Shown here: positions 47,704 to 56,341 of the stretch, piece by piece
Layout: every line of letters starts with the position of its first letter
Position numbering within the stretch: position 1 is the first letter of the stretch
Assembly: GCF_009915765.1 (NCBI RefSeq)
Contig: NZ_JAABLQ010000001.1
Coordinates: forward strand, 2,046,001 to 2,110,000
From: Pannonibacter sp. XCT-53
Lineage (GTDB): Bacteria > Pseudomonadota > Alphaproteobacteria > Rhizobiales > Stappiaceae
Length of the DNA stretch: 64,000 bases
Direction of reading: 5' to 3'
The notes under the pieces: model-generated
The model's database searches: none
What the model saw: the letters and a program-made list of their open reading frames with translations, nothing else
What the model was told of the DNA's origin: nothing
Made by a program: the position numbers and the translations under genes

Positions 47704-47970
47704 TCAGCGGCTGGCGTCGACCACGATGGTCGTGACCTGGCCGTTTTCCAGCACCGACAAACGATAGACATAGCGCCCGCCCTCCTCGCAGAGCTGCGCA
47801 CGGACGATTTCGCCCTGCAGGCCGGCGGCAACACTGCCGAGCGACAGGGCCTGTCCACTGGCGACGGCCTGCTGCGCCTGCGGCTGCGACAGGCAGGCGG
47901 CGAGCGCCCCGGCCGGCAGGCTCGGGAGCAACAGGGGCAGGAAGGCGGCGGCAAGGGCGAACTGGCGCAT
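47704..47970 (-). CDS. Small secreted PepSY-like protein, candidate FeuN
   Basis: The protein has 88 residues from ATG 47970 (a GTG three codons upstream is also in frame). A signal peptide is evident (about residues 1-24, ending near GALAAC). The mature part is about 64 residues with two cysteines and a C-terminal beta pattern YVYRLSVLENGQVTTIVVDAS like a half PepSY domain. It sits 59 bases upstream of the FeuP-like gene. Size, export and position match FeuN, the periplasmic inhibitor of FeuQ in Sinorhizobium. I infer the same role; there is no direct evidence of interaction. Confidence 0.65.
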   Translation of the reverse strand: MRQFALAAAFLPLLLPSLPAGALAACLSQPQAQQAVASGQALSLGSVAAGLQGEIVRAQLCEEGGRYVYRLSVLENGQVTTIVVDASR

Positions 47971-48053
47971 CTGGATCACGTCCCGGATGGATGGAACATC
48001 AGCTTGCCCCCAGATCTAGCGACTGGCGCCTGAATGGTACATGAACAGGATCT

Positions 48054-48755
48054 TCAGCCGGGAAGACGGCAAGCCTCCTCGCGCTCGATGGTCCGGTAAA
48101 AGTCCGCAAGGGTGCGCCCGCGCTCCATCCGGAACGTCTCGCCCGGGATGTCGAGGGCCTGGATCCGATCCAGACGGAACATGCGGAAGTCCTGGCGCAG
48201 GTCGCACCAGGCGACCAGCGTCCACACCTGCCCCCAGAACCAGAGACCAAGCGGCCGCAGCGTTCTGCGGCTGACCGTGCCCTGGGCGTCGGTGTAGTCG
48301 ATGACGATCAGCTGGCGCCGGTCCACCGCGGTCTCGATCCGGTCCAGCCGGGCGCGCAGCTCCTCCGTCATCTCGGTGGCGACCGCGTGGATCTCGATGC
48401 CGCCCGTGCGCGCGGCGGCGCGCTCGGGCAGAACGGCCTCGATCTTCACCAGCGCCTCGGTGGCGGCGCGCGCCATCGCCGCCCCGCCCCAGGCGCTGAC
48501 CAGCCTTGCGCCGGCCACCAGCGCCACGATCTCGTCGCGGGTGAACATCAGCGGCGGCAGGTCGAAGCCGGACCGCATGACATAGCCGACGCCGGCCGCC
48601 CCCTCCACGGGGACGCCCGACGCCTGCAGGTCCGCGATGTCGCGGTAGATGGTCCGCTCCGAAACCTCCAGCCACTCCGCCAGCTCGGCGGCGCGGACGA
48701 GCCGTCCGCCCCGCAGGTGCTGCACGATCTGGAACAGACGGTCCGCGCGGCGCAT
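48054..48755 (-). CDS. YafY-type HTH/WYL transcriptional regulator
   Basis: The protein has 233 residues from ATG 48755 (TTG one codon upstream ignored); AGGAG lies in the last codons of the VOC gene. The N-terminal HTH_11 domain (about 2-58: ADRLFQIVQHLRGG, then LAEWLEVSERTIYRDIADLQASG) is followed by a WYL-type ligand domain (about 120-205) with LRPLGLWFWGQVWTLVAWC and DFRMFRLDRI. WYL regulators sense small ligands, sometimes nucleic acids. It is co-transcribed with the upstream VOC gene, and the promoter of the pair has a strong palindrome. Confidence 0.9.
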   Translation of the reverse strand: MRRADRLFQIVQHLRGGRLVRAAELAEWLEVSERTIYRDIADLQASGVPVEGAAGVGYVMRSGFDLPPLMFTRDEIVALVAGARLVSAWGGAAMARAATEALVKIEAVLPERAAARTGGIEIHAVATEMTEELRARLDRIETAVDRRQLIVIDYTDAQGTVSRRTLRPLGLWFWGQVWTLVAWCDLRQDFRMFRLDRIQALDIPGETFRMERGRTLADFYRTIEREEACRLPG

Positions 48756-48761
48756 CAATGG

Positions 48762-49160
48762 TCACTCCTGGCCGGTCTCGACATAGAGCCCGATGCTATT
48801 GCCGAACGGGTCCTGACAATAGGTGAAACGTCCGAAGGGAATGGCGATCGGGTCGGACAGGACCTTGCCGCCGGCCCGGGCCAGCCGCTCCATGCCGTCC
48901 TCGAGGCGGCCGGGGCATGCCAGATGGGTCACGCTCCCCTGCCCGGCCGGCGCGGGTGTGCCGATGAACAGATGACCGGAGGGGGTGTCCTTCCCGTCGA
49001 GAACGGGGAACTTGGCGGTGCGCATGCCGTCCATGTCTTCACGGATCAGCTCGACCTGCAGCACCTCGTTGTAGAAGGCGACGCCCCGGTCGAGGTCAGG
49101 CACCGGCAGCTCGAACCAGACGATGCTGTTGCGGGGCGTGGATGCGGTGGACTTGCTCAT
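48762..49160 (-). CDS. VOC (glyoxalase/bleomycin-resistance) superfamily protein
   Basis: The protein has 132 residues from ATG 49160 with GGAG eight bases upstream. It shows the two betaalphabetabetabeta modules of the VOC fold: NSIVWFELPVPDLDRGVAFYNEVL at the start, with GHLFIGTP, and the second module GSVTHLACPGRLEDGMERL ending in DPFGNSIGLYVE. The final Glu of that stretch could be a metal ligand. The family includes glyoxalase I, dioxygenases and resistance proteins, so no reaction is assigned. Pairing of VOC and YafY/WYL genes is frequent in proteobacteria. Confidence 0.88.
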   Translation of the reverse strand: MSKSTASTPRNSIVWFELPVPDLDRGVAFYNEVLQVELIREDMDGMRTAKFPVLDGKDTPSGHLFIGTPAPAGQGSVTHLACPGRLEDGMERLARAGGKVLSDPIAIPFGRFTYCQDPFGNSIGLYVETGQE

Positions 49161-49208
49161 GTGGATCTCCATCGGGAGGGGGTGGAACGGGCTCACCCTA
49201 TCCTCCCC

Positions 49209-49232
49209 CTCCTGACAGCCTTCTGTCAGGAG
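49209..49232. promoter_or_regulatory. Palindromic operator candidate for the VOC-WYL operon
   Basis: CTCCTGACAG and CTGTCAGGAG form a perfect 10-bp inverted repeat with a 4-base centre, 49 bases upstream of the VOC start codon. The position fits autoregulation by the WYL regulator. Because the GTA cluster also ends here (stop at 49255), the hairpin might instead help end GTA transcription, although no T-run follows on the - strand. Confidence 0.6.
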
Positions 49233-49254
49233 CCTTTCGCTCCCGCGCCGGACC

Positions 49255-49476
49255 TCACGAGGCGGGGTCGGCCGCCGGCCGCCGCCAGCCGGCCGGGCCC
49301 GTGGTCACATGCCGCAGGGCCACATTGGCGACCCCCACGGCAAACAGGACCACCGGCACCCAGTCCGGCGGCAGCACCGCCGTCCAGTCGATGACCGACA
49401 TCTGGTCCAGCACCTGGCCGATCAGGGCCGCGAGCCCCAGTCCGCCGTTGAACAGCAAGGTTCTCCATCCGCTCAT
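49255..49476 (-). CDS. Small two-segment membrane protein, holin-like, end of the GTA cluster
   Basis: The protein has 73 residues with hydrophobic stretches at about 7-24 and 40-58 and a charged, Pro-rich tail. The start overlaps the endolysin stop by ATGA. A short protein with two membrane segments coupled to an endolysin gene is the usual appearance of a holin or spanin-like lysis partner. No family is recognised. It is the last gene of the GTA block. Confidence 0.55.
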   Translation of the reverse strand: MSGWRTLLFNGGLGLAALIGQVLDQMSVIDWTAVLPPDWVPVVLFAVGVANVALRHVTTGPAGWRRPAADPAS

Positions 49477-50387
49477 GTGCGTTGCTCCTGTTGCGTTCCC
49501 GAAAGTCCCTGCCGCCAGAAGACCAGCTCCTGACGGATGCGGCCGCGATACTGCCAGGCGAGGAACAGGAGCCCGGCCACGGCGATGACACCGCCGGCGA
49601 TCAGCAGGCAGTCCCAGACCGGCACACCTTGCGCTGCGGCGGTGCCCGAGGCCGCCGCGCCGCAGCCGCCGCTGCCCGCAAGGCCGGCGCGGGCCGCCAT
49701 CGCCCGGCCGAGTGCCGCGCGGGTGGCCGGTCCCGCCGTGCCGTCGACGGCCAGCGGCGGGTGATCAGCCTGAAAGCGCGCCACGGCCCGCCGCGTCAGC
49801 GGTCCGGCCCGGCCGTCGACCGGGCCCGGGCGATAGCCCATCAGGGTCAGATGGCGCTGGACGCGACGGATGTCGGGATCGGGTGCGGAGCCGTGCGGCA
49901 GGTCGAGCCCGTAGCCCTGCCCGGCCATGAGGGCCGCCTCGTCGGCCCGGCGGCGCACGAGCCCGGGCAGGACCCGTCCCCCTGCCGTGGTCCCGGTGCG
50001 GGCAAGGCAGGCAGCCGCCGTGGCCAGGTCGCCGGCTTTCAGCGCCTTCGCCCAGCGCCAGCCCAGCGCCCGCGGGCCGAGATTGTAGACAGCCGACACC
50101 GCCGCATCGAAGGCGGTCTGCGGCAAGGGGCCGAGTGCCCGCGTGACCATCGGCCCGTACTCGCGGTCCACCAGCTCGCGCAGCAGGCTGAGCGCGGCGG
50201 CCGGCGCGATGGTCTGGCCCGGCACCAGGCCGGCATGGCCTTGCGCCTGCCACCAGCTGCGGAACAGGCGCGAGCCTTCGGTGAAGCCATAGCCGATGGT
50301 CGGCACCCCGCCCGGATCCAGATAGGCCCGGCCGACAAAACCCTCGTGCCGGGCAATGAAGGCAAGCCCCTGCGGACTGACTTGCAT
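49473..50387 (-). CDS. GH24 lysozyme with peptidoglycan-binding domain and C-terminal membrane segment (GTA endolysin)
   Basis: The protein has 304 residues from ATG 50387 (GGGAG seven bases upstream); ATG 50426 is another in-frame choice. The muramidase domain at about 1-150 has the T4-lysozyme-type catalytic set Glu15-Asp24-Thr30 (E-8X-D-5X-T) in RHEGFVGRAYLDPGGVPTIG. A PG_binding_1 domain lies at about 170-230 (RRVQRHLTLMGYRPGPVDGR and later GTAGPATRAALG). A hydrophobic segment lies at about 260-280, followed by a basic tail. No N-terminal signal is seen, so release may rely on the coupled small membrane protein. It probably opens the cell wall to release GTA particles. Confidence 0.85.
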   Translation of the reverse strand: MQVSPQGLAFIARHEGFVGRAYLDPGGVPTIGYGFTEGSRLFRSWWQAQGHAGLVPGQTIAPAAALSLLRELVDREYGPMVTRALGPLPQTAFDAAVSAVYNLGPRALGWRWAKALKAGDLATAAACLARTGTTAGGRVLPGLVRRRADEAALMAGQGYGLDLPHGSAPDPDIRRVQRHLTLMGYRPGPVDGRAGPLTRRAVARFQADHPPLAVDGTAGPATRAALGRAMAARAGLAGSGGCGAAASGTAAAQGVPVWDCLLIAGGVIAVAGLLFLAWQYRGRIRQELVFWRQGLSGTQQEQRT

Positions 50388-50418
50388 GCCGCTGCTCCCT
50401 CTCTGCAGTGTGGACACA

Positions 50419-51144
50419 TCAGGCATCCGGCACGCTCGCCAGCAGGCAATGCACCGCAATGCGCACGCTGCCGCCGGTGAAACTGCCGCCATTGGCGCTG
50501 AGCCGGACGGCGGTTGCCGCATAGACGGCCGTCGGTCCGATGACGCCCGCATTGCTGGACCCGGCCGCTACCCCGAGCCCACCGCCGAACTTGCTGCGCT
50601 CGGCGGCAAGCCCGCAGTCGTAGGACGCAGCACCGGTGATGCTTGTGAGCGTGCGCGTCGACACGCCGAAGACGACGGCCCGGTTGGGAATGAGCCCCGC
50701 CGCCTCGACGAAGGCTCCGCTCAGGCCCGACAGGGTCGTCTCCAGCGTCGCCAGCCCCGTGGTCGCCCCGCCGGCCGAACGCGACAGGACAGCCGACGGC
50801 GACAGCAGCCCGCCATAGTCGCGCCAGCCGGCCGCGGTCCGCACCACCAGCGTTCCCGCGCTGGCCAGATAGGCCACCAGTCCGGTCACCGGCGGATGGA
50901 AGACCCAGTCCGCGCCGGTCCATTCGGCAACATGGTCCGCCTTGCCCGAAAAGGCCCCGCTTGCCGGCGTCGTCACCAGATGGCAATCGCCGATCAGCGG
51001 CGCGCCCGGCGGCGTGCCGGTTCGGGTGAGGAGATGCAGATGCGCCAGCGTGTCCAGCCGGGCCAGCGCCTCGTTGTGGGTGACATGCTTCTGCGCCTGC
51101 GCGGCCGCGATCAGCGGCAGGCGCAACCGGACGGTTTCAGACAT
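50419..51144 (-). CDS. DUF2793 protein, tail-fibre type
   Basis: The protein has 241 residues from ATG 51144 with AAGGAG upstream; the start overlaps the end of g15 by 8 bases. The N-terminal DUF2793 domain (LRLPLIAAAQAQKHVTHNEALARLD) continues to about residue 105 (AEWTGADWVFHPPVTGLVAY). A Ser/Thr/Gly-rich C-terminal part looks like a beta-structured receptor-binding or fibre region. In Rhodobacter capsulatus a DUF2793 protein serves as the GTA tail fibre and is encoded away from the main cluster. I infer the same role here. Confidence 0.8.
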   Translation of the reverse strand: MSETVRLRLPLIAAAQAQKHVTHNEALARLDTLAHLHLLTRTGTPPGAPLIGDCHLVTTPASGAFSGKADHVAEWTGADWVFHPPVTGLVAYLASAGTLVVRTAAGWRDYGGLLSPSAVLSRSAGGATTGLATLETTLSGLSGAFVEAAGLIPNRAVVFGVSTRTLTSITGAASYDCGLAAERSKFGGGLGVAAGSSNAGVIGPTAVYAATAVRLSANGGSFTGGSVRIAVHCLLASVPDA

Positions 51145-54100
51145 GGAGGATCTCCTTCAGGGGAAGGCCGGGACCGGCCAGATCGGACAGTTGCGCCACC
51201 TCGGTCGTGAACACCGTCTGCAGCGCGCCGAAGTCGGCCAGCTCCTGCGCCGCCGGATAGAGGTAACCGGGGGCCTCGACGGTCACATCGTGCCGGACAG
51301 CCGCGCCGGAGAAGAGCTGCAGCCGGTAGGCTTCCCGCGTCTCGCCGACGGGCACCTCCGCCGCCTCCCAGCCGTCGCCGCCGATGCGGCTGCGCCGGAT
51401 CCAGCCAAACCGCACCCCGCCCGCCTCGCGCCGGGCCGTCAGATGGACCGGGGCGAAGGGCAGCGCCGCGCGCCCCAGGCCGGTCGCGGTGAAGTCGGTG
51501 CGCGCGGCCGAATCGAGCGCCACGCCGGGTGGCAGCAGCCGGTAGGACAGCGCCTGCCCGCGCTGGTCTGCCTCCAGCGGCAGCGCCACCAGGCTCGCCT
51601 CCATCAGCACCACGTCGGCTCCGGCATCGGCGCCTGCCAGCGCCTCGGCTTCCGTGCCCTTCTGTCCGCGCAACAGGCCCGTCAACCGGTAGCGCCGCTC
51701 GCCCACCAGATCCGCCTGCCGGAACTGCAACAGCTCGAAACCGCCCGTCCGGCTGCGCAGGGCCAGCGCATTGTCCCCGGCCAGCACAGCCGTTTCCGAC
51801 AGGCTCTGCAGGTGACCGGAGAACAGCTCCAGCTCCGGCCGGTTCTGCCGGTCCCAGCGCCACAGCGGCCCGGCCTCCAGCGGTGTCACCAGCCGTCCGA
51901 TGGTGGCCGGCCGCTCGATGCGGGCGATCTCGGCAAAGCCCGCCCCGCCCGGCCGCTGGCGCAGGACAGCCAGACTGCCCGGCCAGGGCCGCGCCTGCGC
52001 GGCCAGATGCGGCGCAAAGGCCGCGCCCCGCTCCTCCAGCAGCGGCAGGTCAAGGAACACGGCCTGCGCCGGTCCCGGATCGGTGCTGCGCCAGGGGTCC
52101 GCGCGCGGCGTGGGCGCCCTTGCAAGGGCTGCCGCCGGTTCGCTGCGCACCGCCTCGATCCGGCGAACAAGACTGTCCTCGATCGCGGCGATGGTCATCT
52201 TCAGCGGCGGTGAGAAGCTCTGGTCGGGCGTTGCCGCCAGCTCCACCACATCGCCAACCTCCAGCGCCACGTGGCTCATCGGCAACAGGAATTCCACCCG
52301 CTCCCGCTCCGCCCAGCTGCGGTGCAACCGCGCTTCCGCCGCCCGTTCCAGCAGCGCCACCGGCGCCGCCACCCCAGGGTCCAGCGTCAGCACGTGCCGG
52401 CTGCCGCCTTCCAGACGCCGGCTCGCGACGATCTGCCGGCGATGGTCGCGCTGGATGTCCTCGCCCGCGATGCGCACCTCCGCCGGCAATTCCCCCGCCT
52501 GCCCGCGCACGCGGGTCAGCAATGCCGCCTCCGGCTCGCTCTCCACCAGATCCTCGCCGGAAAGGGCAAAGGCCGCTCCCGTCTGCGCCCCGGTCAGAAC
52601 CAGTTCGCTGCCCCGGTCCAGCGCCCGCCCGCCGAAAGCTTCCAGCAGCGGCTCGATGGCCTCGCGCGCCGTCAGCGGCCCGGCCAGCGTCAGCCCGTCG
52701 ATGACCTCGGCCAGCCCTTCAACCCGCACCCGCCCGGCCGGCACACCGAAGTCGGCCAGGATCGCGCGGATCACCGCGTTGAGGCTCGCCCCGCCGAGGC
52801 GTCCGTTCAGCCAGTGGCCAACCTCCCAGTTGCCCCCGTCCGACCAGACCTCGCCATAGAGCGGAAAGGCGGGAAACGGCCGCGCATCCCAGGTCCAGAC
52901 ATGCAGGTTGGCACCGTCCACCATGCGCCCGCCATAGAGCGGCGACAGCGGATTGTCGCCCATCGGCCAGTCCGGATGCCGGTCGTCCCAGAAGCTCAGC
53001 GAGGCTTCCAGCGCCCGCCGCTGCACGGCATCGTCCCGCCCGCCGCCGGAGAAGTAGGGCGGCGCGGATTCCGAGGACTTCGGATCGACGAAGACATTCG
53101 GCTGGTTCGCCCCCTTGTCGATGGCCGGCACGCCCAGTTCCGTGAACCAGATTGGCTTGGACCGAGGCACCCAGGCCGTCGCCGGCCCGGTCTCCACCCC
53201 GCCGATCCGCTCCACATGCGGGGTCTCCCACCAGCCCTTCAGGTCCTTGGCGCGGAAGACGAACGGCTTGCCATAGGCCCCGTCGGTGATCGGCGACCGC
53301 ACCCCCGCCGCCCGGTCCGCATCGCTGGCGTAGTACCAGTCGAAATACTCCCCGCCCCGGATCGCCCCGCGCAGGGCCGCCACATCCAGAGGGTCGCCCG
53401 TCTCCCGCCCGCGCGCATCGCTCAGCGGCATGTAATTGTCGATGGCGACCATGCTGATCGCCGGATCGGCCCAGAGCGGATCGAGCGGAAAGCGCAGCTC
53501 GCCAGCTGCCGGCTGATGCGCGCCATATTCCGACCAGTCCGCCGCATAGGACACCCGCGTCTGCGGTCGCAGCACGGTCCGCACGGCCGTCGCGATGTTT
53601 TTCAGCGCCGTAACAAAGGGATAGCTGCCGCCGCCCGCATGGGCGAGCGTCAACCCGCGCATCTCGGAGCCGATCAGGAAGGCATCCACGCCGCCGGCCG
53701 CTTCCGCCAGATGCGCGTGATGCAGGACAAACCGCCGGTAGGACCACTCGTCCGGGCCGGCATAGCCGATCACGTCACCCGCCCGCGAGAAATCCGCAGG
53801 CGCGGCCGTGCCGTTGAAGGTGGCCACATCGGTCGCAAGCGCCGCCCCCGGACGGATGCGCCCGCGCCAGGGAAAGGCCGCCTGCCGCGCCCCGCCATAG
53901 GGATCGGGCAGGCTGTTGTCCGGCGGAATGTCCATCAGGATGAAGGGATAGAGCACCACCCGCAGCCCGCGCGCCTTCAGGTCACGGATCGCGGCCAGCA
54001 CCGAGGCATCGCAGGGCGTGCCGCCATAGGCCGGGCGGCCCTCCAGCTGCGACACGACTTCCGCGTCCTCGCGCGTCACCGGCCCCACGGTCCAGGTCAT

Positions 54101-54988
54101 GCCGCTGGTCTGCCGGCCTGCCCCCTCCACCTTGGGCCGGATCTGGCACTGGCCGGCCCGAAGGTCAGAGCCGAACCAGGCCACCACCAGCGCCACGCTT
54201 TCCAGCGCCGGGCACAGGTCCTGCAATTCGTCCAGCGCCGCCGTCCAGTCGGTTGCGGCCAGTTTGGTGTGGCGGTTGACGCTGCGCGTCTCGCCCGGGC
54301 GCGGGGTGTCTGTCACCGGAACCGGCGCATAGACGAACTCGCCCGCTCCGGGGATCAGGGTCACGGCGCGGATCTGCCGTTCCAGCCAGTCCACCACCCG
54401 CACCACCTCGAAGGTCAGCTGCGGCAGACGGTTTCCAAAAGGCTCCAGCGGCAGCCGCTCGAACACCACATGCGCCGTGTCGCGGTAGGCGGGGGCTGCC
54501 CCCTGCACCGCCGCGATGAGGGGATCGACGCCCTGGTCCGGGCTCCCCGGATAGACCCGGTGCGTGATCGCGCTGCGGTCGATCAGCTTGCCATCGGCCC
54601 AGATCCGGCCAACCCGGGCAATCGGGCCCTCGCACAGGGCAACAGCAAAACTGGCGAAATAGCTGTAATTGCGGAGCTTCGGCCCGCCGCCCTTGCCGCC
54701 GGCGCTTTCCTCGCTCACCACTTCCTCGAAGCGCGTCGCCCAGATCACCTGCCCCGCCAGCCGCGCCCGGCCATAGACGAAGGGGATCGGTGCGCCCTCG
54801 GTCGAGGCCTGCACCGACAGGTCGGCCAGCCGGCCCCGGTCGACCGTGCGCCCGCCGCCGAACAGCGACTGGTCGAGAAGATTTCCGGCCACCGCCCCGG
54901 CGGCCTTGCCGAGAATGCCGCCAAGCCCGGCCGCGCCGACAAGGCCGCCCAGCGCCTGACCGGCGGCCGCAAGGATCAAGGTTGCCAT
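51137..54988 (-). CDS. GTA baseplate/host-specificity protein with TIM-barrel domain (g15)
   Basis: The protein has 1283 residues from ATG 54988 (GGAG upstream), matching the length of RcGTA g15. A hydrophobic Gly/Ala-rich start is followed by tail-protein sequence; the GTA TIM-barrel domain (about 440-750) shows DWSEYGAHQ, SMVAIDNYMPLSD and KPIWFTELGVPAID. Phage tail-3-like domains follow, ending with a long fibre-like region. It forms the central hub of the baseplate and contacts the cell surface. It overlaps the NlpC/P60 gene by 13 bases. Confidence 0.92.
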   Translation of the reverse strand: MATLILAAAGQALGGLVGAAGLGGILGKAAGAVAGNLLDQSLFGGGRTVDRGRLADLSVQASTEGAPIPFVYGRARLAGQVIWATRFEEVVSEESAGGKGGGPKLRNYSYFASFAVALCEGPIARVGRIWADGKLIDRSAITHRVYPGSPDQGVDPLIAAVQGAAPAYRDTAHVVFERLPLEPFGNRLPQLTFEVVRVVDWLERQIRAVTLIPGAGEFVYAPVPVTDTPRPGETRSVNRHTKLAATDWTAALDELQDLCPALESVALVVAWFGSDLRAGQCQIRPKVEGAGRQTSGMTWTVGPVTREDAEVVSQLEGRPAYGGTPCDASVLAAIRDLKARGLRVVLYPFILMDIPPDNSLPDPYGGARQAAFPWRGRIRPGAALATDVATFNGTAAPADFSRAGDVIGYAGPDEWSYRRFVLHHAHLAEAAGGVDAFLIGSEMRGLTLAHAGGGSYPFVTALKNIATAVRTVLRPQTRVSYAADWSEYGAHQPAAGELRFPLDPLWADPAISMVAIDNYMPLSDARGRETGDPLDVAALRGAIRGGEYFDWYYASDADRAAGVRSPITDGAYGKPFVFRAKDLKGWWETPHVERIGGVETGPATAWVPRSKPIWFTELGVPAIDKGANQPNVFVDPKSSESAPPYFSGGGRDDAVQRRALEASLSFWDDRHPDWPMGDNPLSPLYGGRMVDGANLHVWTWDARPFPAFPLYGEVWSDGGNWEVGHWLNGRLGGASLNAVIRAILADFGVPAGRVRVEGLAEVIDGLTLAGPLTAREAIEPLLEAFGGRALDRGSELVLTGAQTGAAFALSGEDLVESEPEAALLTRVRGQAGELPAEVRIAGEDIQRDHRRQIVASRRLEGGSRHVLTLDPGVAAPVALLERAAEARLHRSWAERERVEFLLPMSHVALEVGDVVELAATPDQSFSPPLKMTIAAIEDSLVRRIEAVRSEPAAALARAPTPRADPWRSTDPGPAQAVFLDLPLLEERGAAFAPHLAAQARPWPGSLAVLRQRPGGAGFAEIARIERPATIGRLVTPLEAGPLWRWDRQNRPELELFSGHLQSLSETAVLAGDNALALRSRTGGFELLQFRQADLVGERRYRLTGLLRGQKGTEAEALAGADAGADVVLMEASLVALPLEADQRGQALSYRLLPPGVALDSAARTDFTATGLGRAALPFAPVHLTARREAGGVRFGWIRRSRIGGDGWEAAEVPVGETREAYRLQLFSGAAVRHDVTVEAPGYLYPAAQELADFGALQTVFTTEVAQLSDLAGPGLPLKEILHV

Positions 54989-55452
54989 GGCAGGGCTCCG
55001 GGAAAGGAAAACACATGGGTGATGCGCCGCGCCCAGGCGGTGCCGAGCGGGCATTCGATGACGCCGACGCGCTCATAGGCGTGGATCAGCTGCGCGCCGG
55101 TCGACAGAATCCCGGCATGCTTGACCGGCGCCCCGTCGCGCCAGCGGAACAGGAGCACGTCGCCGGGCTGACGCTGGTCGAGCGACACCGGCACCAGCCA
55201 GCGCTCTGCCGCCGCCAGCAGCGTTTCGGCCTCCGGGCCGTCCGCCGCCTCGGCCCAGTCGGGCGCATAGGGCGGCAGCGGCTCGGGCTCGTCGCCGAGG
55301 TATTCCCGCCACAGCCCGCGTATGAGGCCGAGACAGTCGCACCCGGCGCCCTTCAGGCTCGCCTGATGCCGGTAGGGCGTGCCGATCCAGCGCCGCGCCG
55401 CCGCCAGCAGCACCCGCCGGTCGAGCGGTTCAGCCGACAAGTGCGCCTCCAT
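54976..55452 (-). CDS. NlpC/P60 family peptidase, GTA tail (g14)
   Basis: The protein has 158 residues from ATG 55452, within the last codons of g13 (23-base overlap). The catalytic Cys40 is in GCDCLGLIRG and His112 in VKHAGIL; His124 in LIHAYE is the likely third residue. The protein cleaves peptidoglycan stem peptides or acts as a structural tail-tip protein during DNA entry. The order g13-g14-g15 is the conserved RcGTA order. Confidence 0.9.
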   Translation of the reverse strand: MEAHLSAEPLDRRVLLAAARRWIGTPYRHQASLKGAGCDCLGLIRGLWREYLGDEPEPLPPYAPDWAEAADGPEAETLLAAAERWLVPVSLDQRQPGDVLLFRWRDGAPVKHAGILSTGAQLIHAYERVGVIECPLGTAWARRITHVFSFPGALPWQP

Positions 55453-56341
55453 CGTTCTCGCCGGTGTTGCGCCCCGGATAGGCCAGCACGAAGTCGGTCC
55501 CCGGCATGTGCGGGAAGCCACGGAAATTGACCGCATTGGCGAATTTCGCCCGGCAGGTGGCAAAGCGCTTGTCGCAGCCGGCTGTCACCTCGATCTGCGT
55601 GCCCGCCCCGATCGGCTGCGGCGCGGTCAGCCACAGCGACAGCGTCGCCGCCGCTCCGCTCCTCGCATGCCGGGCGACCTCGCCGGCAAAGCCGGTCAGC
55701 GGCCCGTTCAGAACGGCAAAGCGCCCGCCGTCGAACCATCCGGCGTCAAAGCCGGTGAGGCCCGTCACCGTCAGCTCGCGCGCATCCGCCGCCCCGCTCA
55801 CCGTGGCCACTGCCCGGTAGCGCGGATCGGTCAGCGCGATGCCGCAGCGCGTGTCGCCCAGATCGGCATCGCAGCGGCTGGCGAACACCCGGCCGCGCCT
55901 GGCCTCCAGCAGGTGGCCGAGCCCGCGCAGCTCGGCGCGGAAACTGCGGCCGGCCCGCGTCACCTCGCCGATGACCGCCCGGCGCAGCAGCACCGCTTGG
56001 GCCGGTTGGGCCCAGTTGACGAGATGGACCGCCACCTCCGCCCCGTCCCAGCGCCCGGCCTCCAGGTCCGCCTCGGCAAAGCCGTCCAGCGGCACCGGCC
56101 CGTCCGCGTCAAGCGCGCCCGACACCTCGCCGCCGCCCGCCGCCAGTCCCGGCCCGCGCGTGTCGGCGCTTGCCTCCATGCCGCGCGCCGGATGGCAGAC
56201 CACACCGTCCACCGTCAGGCTGCGGTCATGGTCGGTAAAACCCAGCCGCTGCCCGTCGCTGCGGGTCAGGATCCACACCGCGCAAAGGCTCGTCATCCGG
56301 CCCGCCAGATGGGCGGCCAGACCCGGATCAAGTGTCTTCAT
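55430..56341 (-). CDS. GTA tail-tip protein, DUF2163 (g13)
   Basis: The protein has 303 residues. The DUF2163 N-terminal region (AVWILTRSDGQRLGFTDHDRSL) is followed by beta-rich sequence and the cysteine-containing C-terminal phage_BR0599 region (FASRCDADLGDTRCG, then AGCDKRFATCRAKFANAVNFRGF). Those cysteines bind a metal or Fe-S-like site in the RcGTA hub as I recall. It belongs to the baseplate. A 157-base gap with a dispersed repeat separates it from g12. Confidence 0.9.
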   Translation of the reverse strand: MKTLDPGLAAHLAGRMTSLCAVWILTRSDGQRLGFTDHDRSLTVDGVVCHPARGMEASADTRGPGLAAGGGEVSGALDADGPVPLDGFAEADLEAGRWDGAEVAVHLVNWAQPAQAVLLRRAVIGEVTRAGRSFRAELRGLGHLLEARRGRVFASRCDADLGDTRCGIALTDPRYRAVATVSGAADARELTVTGLTGFDAGWFDGGRFAVLNGPLTGFAGEVARHARSGAAATLSLWLTAPQPIGAGTQIEVTAGCDKRFATCRAKFANAVNFRGFPHMPGTDFVLAYPGRNTGENDGGALVG

